In this document: piece by piece, positions 16,292-24,443 of the stretch
Layout: the number at the start of each line of letters is the position of its first letter
How positions within the stretch are numbered: the first letter of the stretch is position 1
DNA from: Chloroflexi bacterium HGW-Chloroflexi-9
GTDB taxonomy: Bacteria; Chloroflexota; Dehalococcoidia; UBA2979
Assembly: GCA_002840675.1 (NCBI GenBank)
Contig: PHBR01000011.1
Coordinates: 1-32,139 of the forward strand
Direction: 5' to 3'
DNA length: 32,139 nucleotides
Position numbers and translations under genes: made by a program
The notes under the pieces: model-generated
What the model saw: only the letters and a program-made list of their open reading frames with translations
What the model was told of the DNA's origin: nothing
Database searches by the model: none

Positions 16292-17254
16292 CTACGACTT
16301 CCGACCGGGCGACACGATCAGCACCGGGGCGCTGGTGAGGTGCCGTGTGACGTAGTCCGTGACCGAGCCCAGGAGTGCCCGTCCGAGGCCGCCGCGTCCG
16401 TGCGTCGCCAGCAGTACGAGGTCGCAATGCAGGTCCGTGGCCGTCGCGATGATCGCCGGCCCGGGGTCCCCTTCGACGATCTCGGTACTGACCGAGCCAA
16501 CACCGGCGGCCTCCAGGTGGGCGGCATGAGCGGACAGCTGCTCTTCCGCGGTGGTGCGCTGCGCCTGGACGACCGTCTCGGCTGCCTCCTGAGTGAGGCG
16601 GGCGGGGACTGGATACCCGGCCGGGGTCGTCATGGAGAGGATCTCAAACGCCGAGTCGATCACCCGCAGGAGCACGACGCTTGCGCCCGATCCCCGTGCA
16701 ATCTCCTCGGCATGCGGCAGCAACGCCTCCGACAACGGCGAACCATCGAGGGCGACCAGGATACGGTTGATGGAGGGCTGCACCTCACCCGGCAACGGCG
16801 GGCAGAGCAGCACCGAGATGCCGGGGGAGTTGCGCGCCACATGGTCCGCCACGGACCCCAGCACGGCACGGCGGACCCCGCGCAGTCCGTGCGTGGCCAT
16901 CACGATGGCATCCGCGCGTAGCCGCGTGGCCGTCTCAATGATCACGGGCCCTGGTTCGCCCCGCACCACCAGGGTGCCCGCCCGGTCCACGCCGGACTCC
17001 CTGAGTGCCTCAGCAGTCAGGCTGAGCGGCGGGTAGGCTTCCGCAACGGCCTCCCCCGGTTGCTCGACGCCGCCCGCGGCAATCACCCGCGTCCACGCCT
17101 CCGGCGTCAGGCTCCCGGCCGCTTCTCCCGCCGCATGCGACACGCGCATCGCCACGACTTCCGAGCCCATGACACGCGCCAGCGCCGCCGCGTGCCGCAT
17201 AGCACTGACCGCGAGGTCGGACCCATCACTGGCGAGCAGCAATCTTTCGTACAT
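16292..17254 (-). CDS. Tandem universal stress protein (two UspA domains)
   Basis: Cytoplasmic protein of 320 residues made of two Usp domains (about 1-155 and 163-317). Each has the beta-strand start with the nucleotide-site Asp (LLLASDGSD; ILVALDGSP) and the C-terminal ATP-loop pattern: HGLRGVRRAVLGSV in the first, HGRGGLGRALLGSV in the second. Both domains therefore appear able to bind ATP. The start ATG at 17254 has GGGAG six bases upstream. Tandem Usps act in stress survival and often sit near ion pumps or transporters, as here beside the P-type ATPase. The gene is divergent from the SPFH gene. Confidence 0.92.
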   Translation of the reverse strand: MYERLLLASDGSDLAVSAMRHAAALARVMGSEVVAMRVSHAAGEAAGSLTPEAWTRVIAAGGVEQPGEAVAEAYPPLSLTAEALRESGVDRAGTLVVRGEPGPVIIETATRLRADAIVMATHGLRGVRRAVLGSVADHVARNSPGISVLLCPPLPGEVQPSINRILVALDGSPLSEALLPHAEEIARGSGASVVLLRVIDSAFEILSMTTPAGYPVPARLTQEAAETVVQAQRTTAEEQLSAHAAHLEAAGVGSVSTEIVEGDPGPAIIATATDLHCDLVLLATHGRGGLGRALLGSVTDYVTRHLTSAPVLIVSPGRKS

Positions 17255-17364
17255 TCGTCGCTCCCTGCAGATGCGGGGCTCACCCGCGACATCGACAGTA
17301 CCGCGACCCGCAGCGCGGTGTCGCGCGGCGGTTCACCTCCGGCCGCGGGGGCATCGCCCCTGCC

Positions 17365-17370
17365 TATACT
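17365..17370 (+). promoter_or_regulatory. Candidate -10 box of the SPFH gene
   Basis: TATACT, near consensus, 41 bases before the SPFH start codon; the predicted leader of about 35 bases holds the GAGGGGG ribosome site. No convincing -35 is visible. Confidence 0.4.
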
Positions 17371-17411
17371 GGAACGGCGTGCGTGCCTCCGGCCGCAGCG
17401 AGGGGGTTCCG

Positions 17412-18275
17412 ATGTTCCTGATCGCCGTCATCAAGCAGTACGAGCGGGCCGTGATTTTCCGCCTGGGCCGGTACATCGGGACTCGCGGCCCGGGACTGAC
17501 GTTCCTCATCCCGGTGCTGGACACGGGTATCCGCGTGGACATGCGCGAGATGGTGATCGACGAGCCGGCGCAGTCCTCGATCACGAAGGACAACGCGCTG
17601 GTCGATATCGACTACGTGGTCTACATGCGCGTGGTGGACGCGGAGGCCGCGGTCATCAACGTGCAGGACTACACCGGCGCCGTCCGCAACCTGGCGACCA
17701 CCACCCTGCGCTCCGTCATCGGCGAGATGACCGTGGAACAGGTGCTCTCCGAGCGCGACGCGATCAACACTCGCCTCGAGCAGAAGCTCTCCGAGGTGAC
17801 GAGCCGCTGGGGCGTGGAGGTGAAGGCGGTCGAGATCCGCGAGGTCTCGCCTCAGCACGACATCCAGAACGCGATGACCCGCCTGATCACCGCGGACCGC
17901 ACTAAGCGCGCGCTGGTGACGGAGTCCGAAGGCGACCGCCAGGCCGCCATCAACCGCGCCGAGGGCTCCAAGCAGGCCGCAATCCTGGAGGCGGAAGGCG
18001 AGAAGGAGGCGCAGGTCCTGCGCGCCGAGGGCGCGCGCCAGGCCGCGATCCTGAACGCCGAGGGGTTCGCGGTGAGCCTCCAGCGGGTGTTCGAGACGGC
18101 GTCGCACGTGGACCAGAACACCATGGCCCTGCAATACCTGGACATGATGCGTGCGCTGGGCGAGGGCTCCTCCACCAAGTGGGTCATCCCGATGGACCTG
18201 GTGAACGCGGCGGCGCCGATGGCCGCCGCGCTGGCGGGCATGGCCCGGCCCCCTGCGCCCCCGGCGGGCCCATAG
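17412..18275 (+). CDS. SPFH/Band 7 (slipin/stomatin-like) membrane protein
   Basis: SPFH-domain protein, 287 residues. A short hydrophobic N-terminus leads directly into the Band 7 core (KQYERAVIFRLGRYIGTRGPGL, VDMREMVIDEP, DALVDIDYVVYMRV-like strand), as in prokaryotic slipins. The stalk (about 165-215) has the repeated alanine/glutamate AEG pattern (RAEGSKQAAILEAEGEKEAQ and similar) that forms an oligomeric coiled coil. The C-terminus is a short Pro/Ala tail. Slipins form membrane microdomain scaffolds and are usually co-transcribed with an NfeD protease. Here the NfeD gene follows immediately but on the opposite strand. The ATG at 17412 has GAGGGGG six bases upstream; longer in-frame starts give an Arg/Pro-rich extension unlike the family. 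Confidence 0.92.
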   Translation: MFLIAVIKQYERAVIFRLGRYIGTRGPGLTFLIPVLDTGIRVDMREMVIDEPAQSSITKDNALVDIDYVVYMRVVDAEAAVINVQDYTGAVRNLATTTLRSVIGEMTVEQVLSERDAINTRLEQKLSEVTSRWGVEVKAVEIREVSPQHDIQNAMTRLITADRTKRALVTESEGDRQAAINRAEGSKQAAILEAEGEKEAQVLRAEGARQAAILNAEGFAVSLQRVFETASHVDQNTMALQYLDMMRALGEGSSTKWVIPMDLVNAAAPMAAALAGMARPPAPPAGP

Positions 18276-18308
18276 GCCTCGTCACTGCCGATATGCAAGG
18301 GCGGCCCG

Positions 18309-19442
18309 TCAGGTGAGGCGCGTACCGGTTTCGCTGGTGCCAGCGACGTAGTGCCGCAGCGCGAAGGCAGCACCGGCGACCACGACGATCAGCGTCGCGA
18401 ACACGAGCAGAAACGCCTGCAGCCCCGTGACCGCCGTCGCCACCTGCCCGGCCCAGATCCCGAGCGCCATCAGCAGCGCCATCGATCCCACCACGCCCAG
18501 GATGCCCCCGGGCACGAAGAACTCGGCGACCAGTAGCACCACCGCCAGTACCAGCAGCACCAGCGCCGCCTCCGCCGGCAGCAGCGTGCCCGCGCCCAGG
18601 AACCCGACGATCAGCGCGAAGACGCCCACGGTCCCGGGCAGCAGCAGCCCCGGCGAGAAGAACTCGATCGCCACACCGACGAGCCCGATCAGGATCAGGA
18701 GGCTCACGACGACTGGGTCCGATACGACCCGCAAGAATCGCTCGAACCCGGTGATCCGGTTCTCTACGAACGGCGCACCGGCAACGCTGATGGTCCTGTC
18801 CACGCCGCCGAGTAGCGTCACCGGGCGCCCCTCGGCGGCGGCCAGCAGCGACTCCAGCGTGGGCGCGACGAGGTCGACCACGCCCAGCTCCAGCGCCTGC
18901 TGAGGGGAGGCGGCCGCAGCGTCGCGCACGGCGGCCTCTGCCCAGTCCGGGTTCCGGTCGTGCAACTGCGCCACGCCCCGCGCGAAGGCGACGGTGTCCT
19001 CCTCGACCTTCCGGCCGAGCGTGTCCGGCAGGTCCTGTCCGGTCACGAGCACCGGTGAGGCCGCACCGATCGAGGTGCCGGGCGCCATCGCCGCGACGTG
19101 GCCTGCCATCACGATGAACGTCCCCGCGGAGACCGCCTGCGCGCCGGGCGGGCCCACCCACGTGATCACCGGCACCCGCGCCCGTTCGATGCGCCCCACG
19201 ATGCGCTTCATCGCGCCGATCTCGCCGCCCGGCGTGTCCACGATCAACACCACCAGACGCGCCTCTGTGTCCTCGGCGTGGTCGATGACCCGGTCGACGT
19301 ACCGGTCGAGCACGGAGCCGACGACGCCCTCGACCTCCGCGACATGGATCGCGTCACGGGTACCCGCGGGCGCGCACGCCAGCACGCTGAGCGCGAGGAG
19401 CGCGGACGCAAGGAGTGCGATGGGGCGACGTGCGACTGCCAT
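18309..19442 (-). CDS. NfeD long-form membrane serine protease (ClpP-class)
   Basis: NfeD1-type protein, 377 residues. A signal sequence ends in a lipobox-like LSVLAC (Cys23). The ClpP/SppA-like domain (about 30-210) has TPGG (70-73), catalytic Ser105 in SAGTF and the matching Lys145 in GRKVEEDTVAF, corresponding to the Ser-Lys dyad of the archaeal PH1510 protease. Four or five transmembrane segments follow (about 235-350), then a short C-terminal end; the usual soluble OB-fold NfeD domain is very short or missing. Family members cleave stomatin-like proteins. The partner SPFH gene lies tail to tail 33 bases away. The ATG at 19442 has no SD and a TATCCT six bases upstream, suggesting a leaderless mRNA; upstream in-frame extension is low-complexity Arg/Gly and rejected. 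Confidence 0.9.
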   Translation of the reverse strand: MAVARRPIALLASALLALSVLACAPAGTRDAIHVAEVEGVVGSVLDRYVDRVIDHAEDTEARLVVLIVDTPGGEIGAMKRIVGRIERARVPVITWVGPPGAQAVSAGTFIVMAGHVAAMAPGTSIGAASPVLVTGQDLPDTLGRKVEEDTVAFARGVAQLHDRNPDWAEAAVRDAAAASPQQALELGVVDLVAPTLESLLAAAEGRPVTLLGGVDRTISVAGAPFVENRITGFERFLRVVSDPVVVSLLILIGLVGVAIEFFSPGLLLPGTVGVFALIVGFLGAGTLLPAEAALVLLVLAVVLLVAEFFVPGGILGVVGSMALLMALGIWAGQVATAVTGLQAFLLVFATLIVVVAGAAFALRHYVAGTSETGTRLT

Positions 19443-19448
19443 GGATGG

Positions 19449-19454
19449 AGGATA
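19449..19454 (-). promoter_or_regulatory. Candidate -10 box of nfeD, leaderless spacing
   Basis: TATCCT on the minus strand with exactly six bases between it and the start codon, the same spacing as TATACC before padR. The -35 is weak. No SD is present, which fits a leaderless start. Confidence 0.35.
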
Positions 19455-19489
19455 CGGGGCGCGCGACCGATTCAGGGCGCCGGCGCGCC

Positions 19490-20983
19490 TTATCCCGGCC
19501 ACGCGAGCGGGAGCCACGTGCGCACGGCCGTGGCGACGACGACCGCGAGCAGCACGTTCAGTACTAGTCCGGCGCGGAGCATCTGACCAAGCGTCACCCG
19601 GCCCGAGGCAAAGACGACGGCGTTGGGCGGGGTGGCGACCGGCAGCATGAAGGCACACGAGGCCGCCACCGTGACCGCAACGGTCACCTCCAGCGGGACC
19701 AGGCCCGCCACCGTCGCCGCCCCGTGCGCGATGGGGATCAGCACGGCCGCCGTCGCCGTATTCGAGGCGAGTTCGGTAAGGAAGATCGTCACCAGCACCA
19801 GGGCCAGCAGCACCACGATCGCCGGCAGCGCATCCAGCAGCGTCACCCGCCCCCCGATCCAGCCCGCAAGCCCGCTCGACTCGATCGCTCCGGCCAGCGC
19901 GATCCCCCCGCCGAAGAGGACCAGGATGCCCCACGGGAGCCGCCTCAGGTCGCGCGGGTGGAGCAGGCGCTCACCACGGATGCCCCGCGCCGGCAGGAGC
20001 AGCAGCAGCGCCGCCCCGGCGAGCGCGACCCCCTCGTCGGTCAGGTGTGTCGCGAGCGGCCCGATCAGGCCGCGCCCCAACCACAGCGCCACTACGCCGC
20101 CGAAGACCACCAGCACCCGGCGCTCCTCGACGCCCGGGGACCTCCGGCTGAGGTCCTCGTCACCCCGGCCGATGCGCAGCACGCGCAGTTCGCGATAGGC
20201 GACGCGGGAGAGAAAGAACCACGTCACCGCCAGCCCGACGACAGCCACGGGGAGCCCCCAGGCCATCCATCGGAGGAAAGTGACTGGCTCCCCCAGCACC
20301 TCACGCGCGTAGCCGGCGAAGACCGCGTTCGGTGGGCTCCCGATGAGCGTGGCGATACCACCGACCGAGGCGGCGTAGGCGACCCCGAGCATGAACGCGG
20401 TGCCCGCCCGTGCGGCGGGGCGAGAGGTCTCAGGCCTGGGGATCACCTCCGCCGCCACCGGGAGCATCACCATCGCGGCCGCGGTGTTCGACATCCACAT
20501 GGAGAGGAACGCGGTCGCCACCATGAAGGAGAGCAGCACCCGTGCCGCAGGCTGTGGCGTGCGTGGGACCACCGCGTGCGCCAGGCGCCGATGCAAGCCC
20601 CACCGCTGGACGCCCGCCGCCAGCACGAACCCGCCCAGGAACAGGAAGATCACCCCGCTGACGTACGACGATGCCGTCGAGGTGGCGTCAGTCACTCCCA
20701 GGGCGGGGAAGAGCAGCAGCGGCAGCAGCGCCGTCGCCGCCAGGGGGACGGCGCGACATACCCACCACACGGCCATCCAGACCGCGACCGCGGCCGTCGT
20801 GCGGCCGTCCGCGGACAGTCCCTCGGCCGGGGGAAACAGCATGATGAGGCCGAACAGGACGGGCCCGAGCACGAGCCCAACGGCGCGGACGGACGGCGGC
20901 GTGCGCCACCTGGTCGCCAGCCGGAACGCCGCCTGGATGCGCCGCTCCGCACGGACACGGGAGAGTTCGGGCGGGAGCTGCAT
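19490..20983 (-). CDS. SLC13/DASS family anion transporter
   Basis: Membrane carrier of 497 residues with about eleven hydrophobic segments, of the divalent anion:sodium symporter family (dicarboxylates, sulfate, phosphate). The two inverted repeats each carry an SNT motif (MSNTAAAMVMLP about 165-176; ASNTATAAVLIPI about 412-424) followed by a Pro-Pro-Asn loop (IGSPPNAVFAG; VATPPNAVVFASG), which form the substrate and Na+ sites in VcINDY. Both motifs are intact, so transport should be functional; the substrate cannot be named. The ATG at 20983 has GGAGGAGG upstream. It is 47 bases before nfeD on the same strand; nfeD appears to have its own promoter. Confidence 0.9.
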   Translation of the reverse strand: MQLPPELSRVRAERRIQAAFRLATRWRTPPSVRAVGLVLGPVLFGLIMLFPPAEGLSADGRTTAAVAVWMAVWWVCRAVPLAATALLPLLLFPALGVTDATSTASSYVSGVIFLFLGGFVLAAGVQRWGLHRRLAHAVVPRTPQPAARVLLSFMVATAFLSMWMSNTAAAMVMLPVAAEVIPRPETSRPAARAGTAFMLGVAYAASVGGIATLIGSPPNAVFAGYAREVLGEPVTFLRWMAWGLPVAVVGLAVTWFFLSRVAYRELRVLRIGRGDEDLSRRSPGVEERRVLVVFGGVVALWLGRGLIGPLATHLTDEGVALAGAALLLLLPARGIRGERLLHPRDLRRLPWGILVLFGGGIALAGAIESSGLAGWIGGRVTLLDALPAIVVLLALVLVTIFLTELASNTATAAVLIPIAHGAATVAGLVPLEVTVAVTVAASCAFMLPVATPPNAVVFASGRVTLGQMLRAGLVLNVLLAVVVATAVRTWLPLAWPG

Positions 20984-21025
20984 GCGGGCCTCCTCCCGTG
21001 CCTCGCCGCGTGCGGAGGCTCGACG

Positions 21026-22438
21026 CTACAGCGCGATCTCTTCGTCGTACACGGGTGCGTACGCGTCCCAGCCCGTCACGCTGACCAGGTGGTCGCGGAA
21101 CGCCTCGGACGATTCGGGCGTGCCGTGCGCCACGAACACGCGTCGAGGTGGTGCGGGGATCTGGCGCAGCCACCCGGTGATCTGGTCGCGATCGGCATGC
21201 GCCGAGAACTCCTCGATCGTCCTGATGCGGGCGTTGACCGTCACCCGCCGCCCGAGCACCTCCACCTGCCCGGCACCCTCCACGATCCGCCGGCCCAGTG
21301 TTCCCGGCGCCTGGAAGCCGACGAAGAGCACGGTCGACTCCGGCTGGTCGAGGTGGTGGAGCAGGTGGTGCAGGACGCGACCGCCCTCGCACATCCCCGA
21401 TCCAGCGACCACGATGAAGGAGCCGTGGATGTCGTTGATGGCGCGCGAGTCATCCGCCGTCTCGCAGATCTTCAGCATCGGGAACGTGAACGGCGAGTGC
21501 GAGCGGTCGAACTGACGGACCACATCGTCGTCGAGCAGGTGGGTGTACCGGCGGAAGAGGGCGGTCACGGCTGTAGCCATGGGGCTATCCAGGAACACCG
21601 GCAGCGGGGGGATTCGCCCCGCCTCGATGAGCCGCCGGAGGTGATAGAGGATCTCCTGGCTCCGCTGTACCGCAAACGACGGGATGATTACGGCCCCGCC
21701 GCGCTCCACGGTGTCGTTGACCACCTGCGCGAGGAGCGTCTCGATGTCGCCTTGCGGGTGCAGGCGGTCGCCGTAGGTGCTTTCCACGACGACATACTCG
21801 GCGGCCAGCGGCGGGGCCGGGTCGTGCAGGATCGGGCGGTTCGCCCGCCCGAGGTCGCCCGAGAAGAGCAGCCGCAGCGGCTTGTTGCCCTCGTGCCACT
21901 CGAGATGAGCGGAGGCCGCCCCGAGGATGTGTCCCGCGTCGCGCAAGGTGAGCATGAGCGCCGGCCCAATACGCTCGGGCTCGTCGTACTCGACCGGCTG
22001 GATCAGGCGCAGCGTCCGCTGGACATCGTTCAGGCTGTACGGGGGTTCTGCCGGCTCCACGCCCGCACCCCGGCCGTGCCCTCGACGGCGCGCGCGCTGG
22101 GCGTGGGCGTGGTCCGCGGCGGCGATGCGCGCGGCGTCCCGCCAGATGATCTCCGCGATCTCGCTCGTGGCCGGCGTGCACCAGACCGGCCCACGAAAAC
22201 CGTCACGGACCAGGCGCGGCAGATAGCCGCTGTGATCGAGGTGCCCGTGCGTAAGGACGACCGCGTCGATCGTGGAGGGCTCCACCGGGAACGGCTCGAC
22301 GTTCCTCGGCTCCAGGTCGGGCTCCTGGAACATGCCGCAGTCGACCAGCACCTGCATCTGCCCCAGCGTGACGAGGAATCGTGACCCGGTCACCGAGGCA
22401 GCCGCGCCCAGGAACCGGATCGATGCGCCGTCCGTCAT
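21026..22438 (-). CDS. MBL-fold beta-CASP ribonuclease (CPSF-like)
   Basis: Metallo-beta-lactamase ribonuclease of 470 residues. HGHLDH (64-69) is the metal site; DAGHILGAAS, FSGDLGR and the C-terminal SAHAD and HGTPES stretches complete the seven MBL/beta-CASP motifs. The RNA-specificity region holds SFAVQRSQEILY and GSGMCEGGRVLHHL. Homologues are CPSF73-like RNases (TTHA0252 type) that act in RNA processing and decay. The start at 22438 (ATG after GGGGAG) gives the standard N-terminus TDGASIRFLGAAASVTGSRF; the longer in-frame start at 22474 adds an Arg-rich leader. The first codons lie inside repeat copy A, whose second copy downstream keeps a coding-like remnant of this N-terminus. Confidence 0.92.
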   Translation of the reverse strand: MTDGASIRFLGAAASVTGSRFLVTLGQMQVLVDCGMFQEPDLEPRNVEPFPVEPSTIDAVVLTHGHLDHSGYLPRLVRDGFRGPVWCTPATSEIAEIIWRDAARIAAADHAHAQRARRRGHGRGAGVEPAEPPYSLNDVQRTLRLIQPVEYDEPERIGPALMLTLRDAGHILGAASAHLEWHEGNKPLRLLFSGDLGRANRPILHDPAPPLAAEYVVVESTYGDRLHPQGDIETLLAQVVNDTVERGGAVIIPSFAVQRSQEILYHLRRLIEAGRIPPLPVFLDSPMATAVTALFRRYTHLLDDDVVRQFDRSHSPFTFPMLKICETADDSRAINDIHGSFIVVAGSGMCEGGRVLHHLLHHLDQPESTVLFVGFQAPGTLGRRIVEGAGQVEVLGRRVTVNARIRTIEEFSAHADRDQITGWLRQIPAPPRRVFVAHGTPESSEAFRDHLVSVTGWDAYAPVYDEEIAL

Positions 22439-22570
22439 GAGTGCTCCCCGCCTTCGTGCCTCATCTTCGGGCACGCGCGTCCGGGCGACTACCCTGAGGT
22501 GCCTGAGGGCGATAGCCGCGGGCGGCGAAAGGACAAACGAATGACGGTGGACGCGGAGGTAAGCGTGGGC
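22416..22570. repeat. Duplicated divergent control region, copy A
   Basis: About 155 bases that recur at 23078-23223 in direct orientation with roughly 80% identity by eye. It covers the first codons of the ribonuclease (minus), the intergenic region, and the start of the lipoprotein gene (plus). Exact shared blocks include the 16-mer GGGCGACTACCCTGAG (22483-22498) and the SD-like CGAAAGGACA. Confidence 0.85.
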
Positions 22571-23044
22571 GCTGCATTCCGACGGATCGGCATGACCTTG
22601 CTGGCGCTCAGTCTGCTCGTCGCTGTCGCGTGCGCTGGCGAAGACGGCGGCAGCCCCAACGTCACCCCCACCGTCATCGCGACGATGAGCTCGACGCCGA
22701 CGGTCTCCACCTCACCATCACCATCACCATCGCCGTCGCCGTCGCCGTCGCCGACAGTCGCGGAGCCGCCGGCTCCGACCCCGCAGATCGACTTCGAGCG
22801 CACGGGAAACCTCGTCCACGACAACCCCGGATTGCCCCCAGGGCTCTGGTTTCTCCTCTACGAACAGCCGGGGGCCGCTGCACTGACCGTCGAGCTGGAG
22901 TTCGCGGCGGAGAGTTCGTGCGTGAGCGAGGCGCGGGTGATCGCATGCGATGCGCTGGAACCAGGCTCGAGGGTTGTCGTAGCGGGCGTGCTGTCCGAGG
23001 AGCGCGTCCGTGTGGTGCGGCTGGAGGTCCTCGCCACGCCGTAA
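22541..23044 (+). CDS. Small lipoprotein with Ser-Pro repeat, between duplicated control regions
   Basis: Predicted lipoprotein, 167 residues, function unknown. The first seven residues MTVDAEV are identical to those of the reductase downstream because the 5' region is duplicated. The actual signal peptide begins near Met18 (MTLLALSLLVAVAC) and ends at Cys31. A Thr/Ser/Pro linker with seven Ser-Pro units (about 58-71) precedes a compact beta-rich domain with two Cys (ESSCVSEARVIAC) that may form a disulfide. The start at 22541 keeps the conserved GAAAGGA ribosome site; the ATG at 22592 would give a more normal signal peptide but lacks a good SD. The second copy of the control region follows the gene. 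Confidence 0.75.
   Translation: MTVDAEVSVGAAFRRIGMTLLALSLLVAVACAGEDGGSPNVTPTVIATMSSTPTVSTSPSPSPSPSPSPSPTVAEPPAPTPQIDFERTGNLVHDNPGLPPGLWFLLYEQPGAAALTVELEFAAESSCVSEARVIACDALEPGSRVVVAGVLSEERVRVVRLEVLATP
22712..22753 (+). repeat. Hexanucleotide repeat encoding (Ser-Pro)7
   Basis: Three TCACCA units followed by four TCGCCG units, in frame in the lipoprotein gene. Unit gain or loss would change linker length without shifting the frame. The two codon versions suggest two separate expansions. Confidence 0.9.
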
Positions 23045-23077
23045 CTCAGGTGCCGGTACCCCTCGTTCCGTCCGAAG

Positions 23078-23223
23078 CGGATCGACGCACCGTCCGCCGT
23101 GAGTCCTCCCCGCCTTCGCGCCTCCCCTTCGGGCACACACCCCGGGCGACTACCCTGAGCCGACGGCCCGCGGGCGACGAAAGGACAGCGCATGACGGTG
23201 GATGCCGAGGTGATCGTGGTCGG
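23078..23223. repeat. Duplicated divergent control region, copy B
   Basis: Direct repeat of 22416-22570. The plus-strand side drives the reductase (same SD CGAAAGGACA and first codons). The minus-strand side preserves a remnant of the ribonuclease N-terminus (TADGASIRF, against MTDGASIRF in copy A) that now leads into the 3' end of the lipoprotein gene and has lost its ATG. Confidence 0.85.
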
Positions 23224-24406
23224 CGGTGGCCCCGGCGGTTCTGCGGCGGCGCGAGAGATCGCAACGCTCGGGAAGCGCGTCATGCTCCTCGATCGCGAAC
23301 GCTTCCCGCGTGACAAGCCATGTGGTGGCGGCCTCTCCGTAAAGTCCGTCGCACTCCTGCCCTTCGACATCTCCCATGTGGTCGAACACATCGCCACCGG
23401 CGTCATCGTCGGCGACCCATCCGCCGGTAGCGCCACGCAGGAGGCCGGTGAGCCGATGCTCTTTCTCACCCAGCGCTGCCGCCTGGATGCGTTCCTGCTG
23501 GACCAGGCCCGCGCCGCGGGTGTCGATGTGCGTGAGGGCCAGCGGGTCACTCGCGTCCTCCGTCGCGAGGACGGGGTGTTCGAGGTCACCGTGAATCTCG
23601 ACGACGTAAGCACCGGCGATCAAGACAGCGACATCGTCTACACCTCCTACGTTGTCGTGGGCGCGGACGGCGCTAACGGCGTGGTCGGCCGGGCGCTTGG
23701 CTTCGCCCCGCCCGCTGAGCATGGCGTCGCGCTGGAGGGCAACCTTCCGTGCCCGGACGGCATTCCCGACTGGCTGCGCGGGCGCGTGCTCGTCTCGTTC
23801 GCGATGCTCGCCGGGGGCTACGGCTGGCTCTTCCCGAAGGGCGACCACGTCAACGTGGGCGTCGGCGGGCTGGAGGACGCCGGGCCCGAACTTCGCGACG
23901 AACTGGCGCGCTTCTGCACCCTGTTCGGGTGGGACATCGAACGCCTGGAGGACGTGCGCGGCCACCGGCTGCCGCTGTGGGGGCCAGGCCGCCGCGTCGC
24001 ATCCGGCGGCGCCGCGCTGGTCGGTGATGCGGCCGGCCTCGTCGAGGCCCTGCTTGGCGAGGGCATGTACAGCGCGCTCGCGTCCGCCCACCTGCTCGCG
24101 CCCGTCGTCGCGCAGTACCTCGATGGTGCCGTTGGCGACCTGGAGGCCTACCAGCGCGCGCTGGACCGCGAGCTCGCGCCCTCCCTGCAGCGGGCGGCCC
24201 GCATCGCGGCGATCCTGCACGCGTGGCCGCGCCCACTGCTCCGGATCGTGGTGGGCTCGCAGCGGATCTGGTGGCTCATGGCCAGGGTGATGGACTCGGG
24301 GTCGGGCACCCATTCGGGCGTGGTGACGATGTGGCTGGCGGACGCCCTGCTCCGCCCGCTGGCGTGGATCGCCCGCCGCCGCGGCCCGACATCCGGCCGG
24401 GCCTGA
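23192..24406 (+). CDS. Geranylgeranyl reductase family FAD-dependent oxidoreductase
   Basis: Flavoprotein of 404 residues in the GGR/digeranylgeranyl-glycerophospholipid reductase family, which saturates isoprenoid double bonds in quinones, carotenoids, chlorophyll side chains or lipids. The dinucleotide fold VIVVGGGPGGSAAA (7-20) opens the protein; DKPCGGGLS (41-49) is the conserved family Cys motif; YGWLFPKGDHVNVGVGG is the substrate-binding PxxYxWxFP-type element; ALVGDAAGLV near 275 is the second FAD motif. The C-terminal helices are amphipathic and may dock on the membrane. The ATG at 23192 has AAAGGA upstream, shared with the lipoprotein gene through the duplication. The substrate is unknown; menaquinone or membrane isoprenoids are reasonable. 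Confidence 0.9.
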   Translation: MTVDAEVIVVGGGPGGSAAAREIATLGKRVMLLDRERFPRDKPCGGGLSVKSVALLPFDISHVVEHIATGVIVGDPSAGSATQEAGEPMLFLTQRCRLDAFLLDQARAAGVDVREGQRVTRVLRREDGVFEVTVNLDDVSTGDQDSDIVYTSYVVVGADGANGVVGRALGFAPPAEHGVALEGNLPCPDGIPDWLRGRVLVSFAMLAGGYGWLFPKGDHVNVGVGGLEDAGPELRDELARFCTLFGWDIERLEDVRGHRLPLWGPGRRVASGGAALVGDAAGLVEALLGEGMYSALASAHLLAPVVAQYLDGAVGDLEAYQRALDRELAPSLQRAARIAAILHAWPRPLLRIVVGSQRIWWLMARVMDSGSGTHSGVVTMWLADALLRPLAWIARRRGPTSGRA

Positions 24407-24443
24407 GGCGCCCCCCGCCGAGAAACGTGGAGGTACCGCTGGG

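Noticed and set aside
19724-22384. An open frame of 886 codons on the plus strand
   Set aside because: It runs antisense through the SLC13 transporter and the beta-CASP ribonuclease, both with full motifs. The translation is Arg/His/Gln-rich without domains, an effect of GC-rich third positions.
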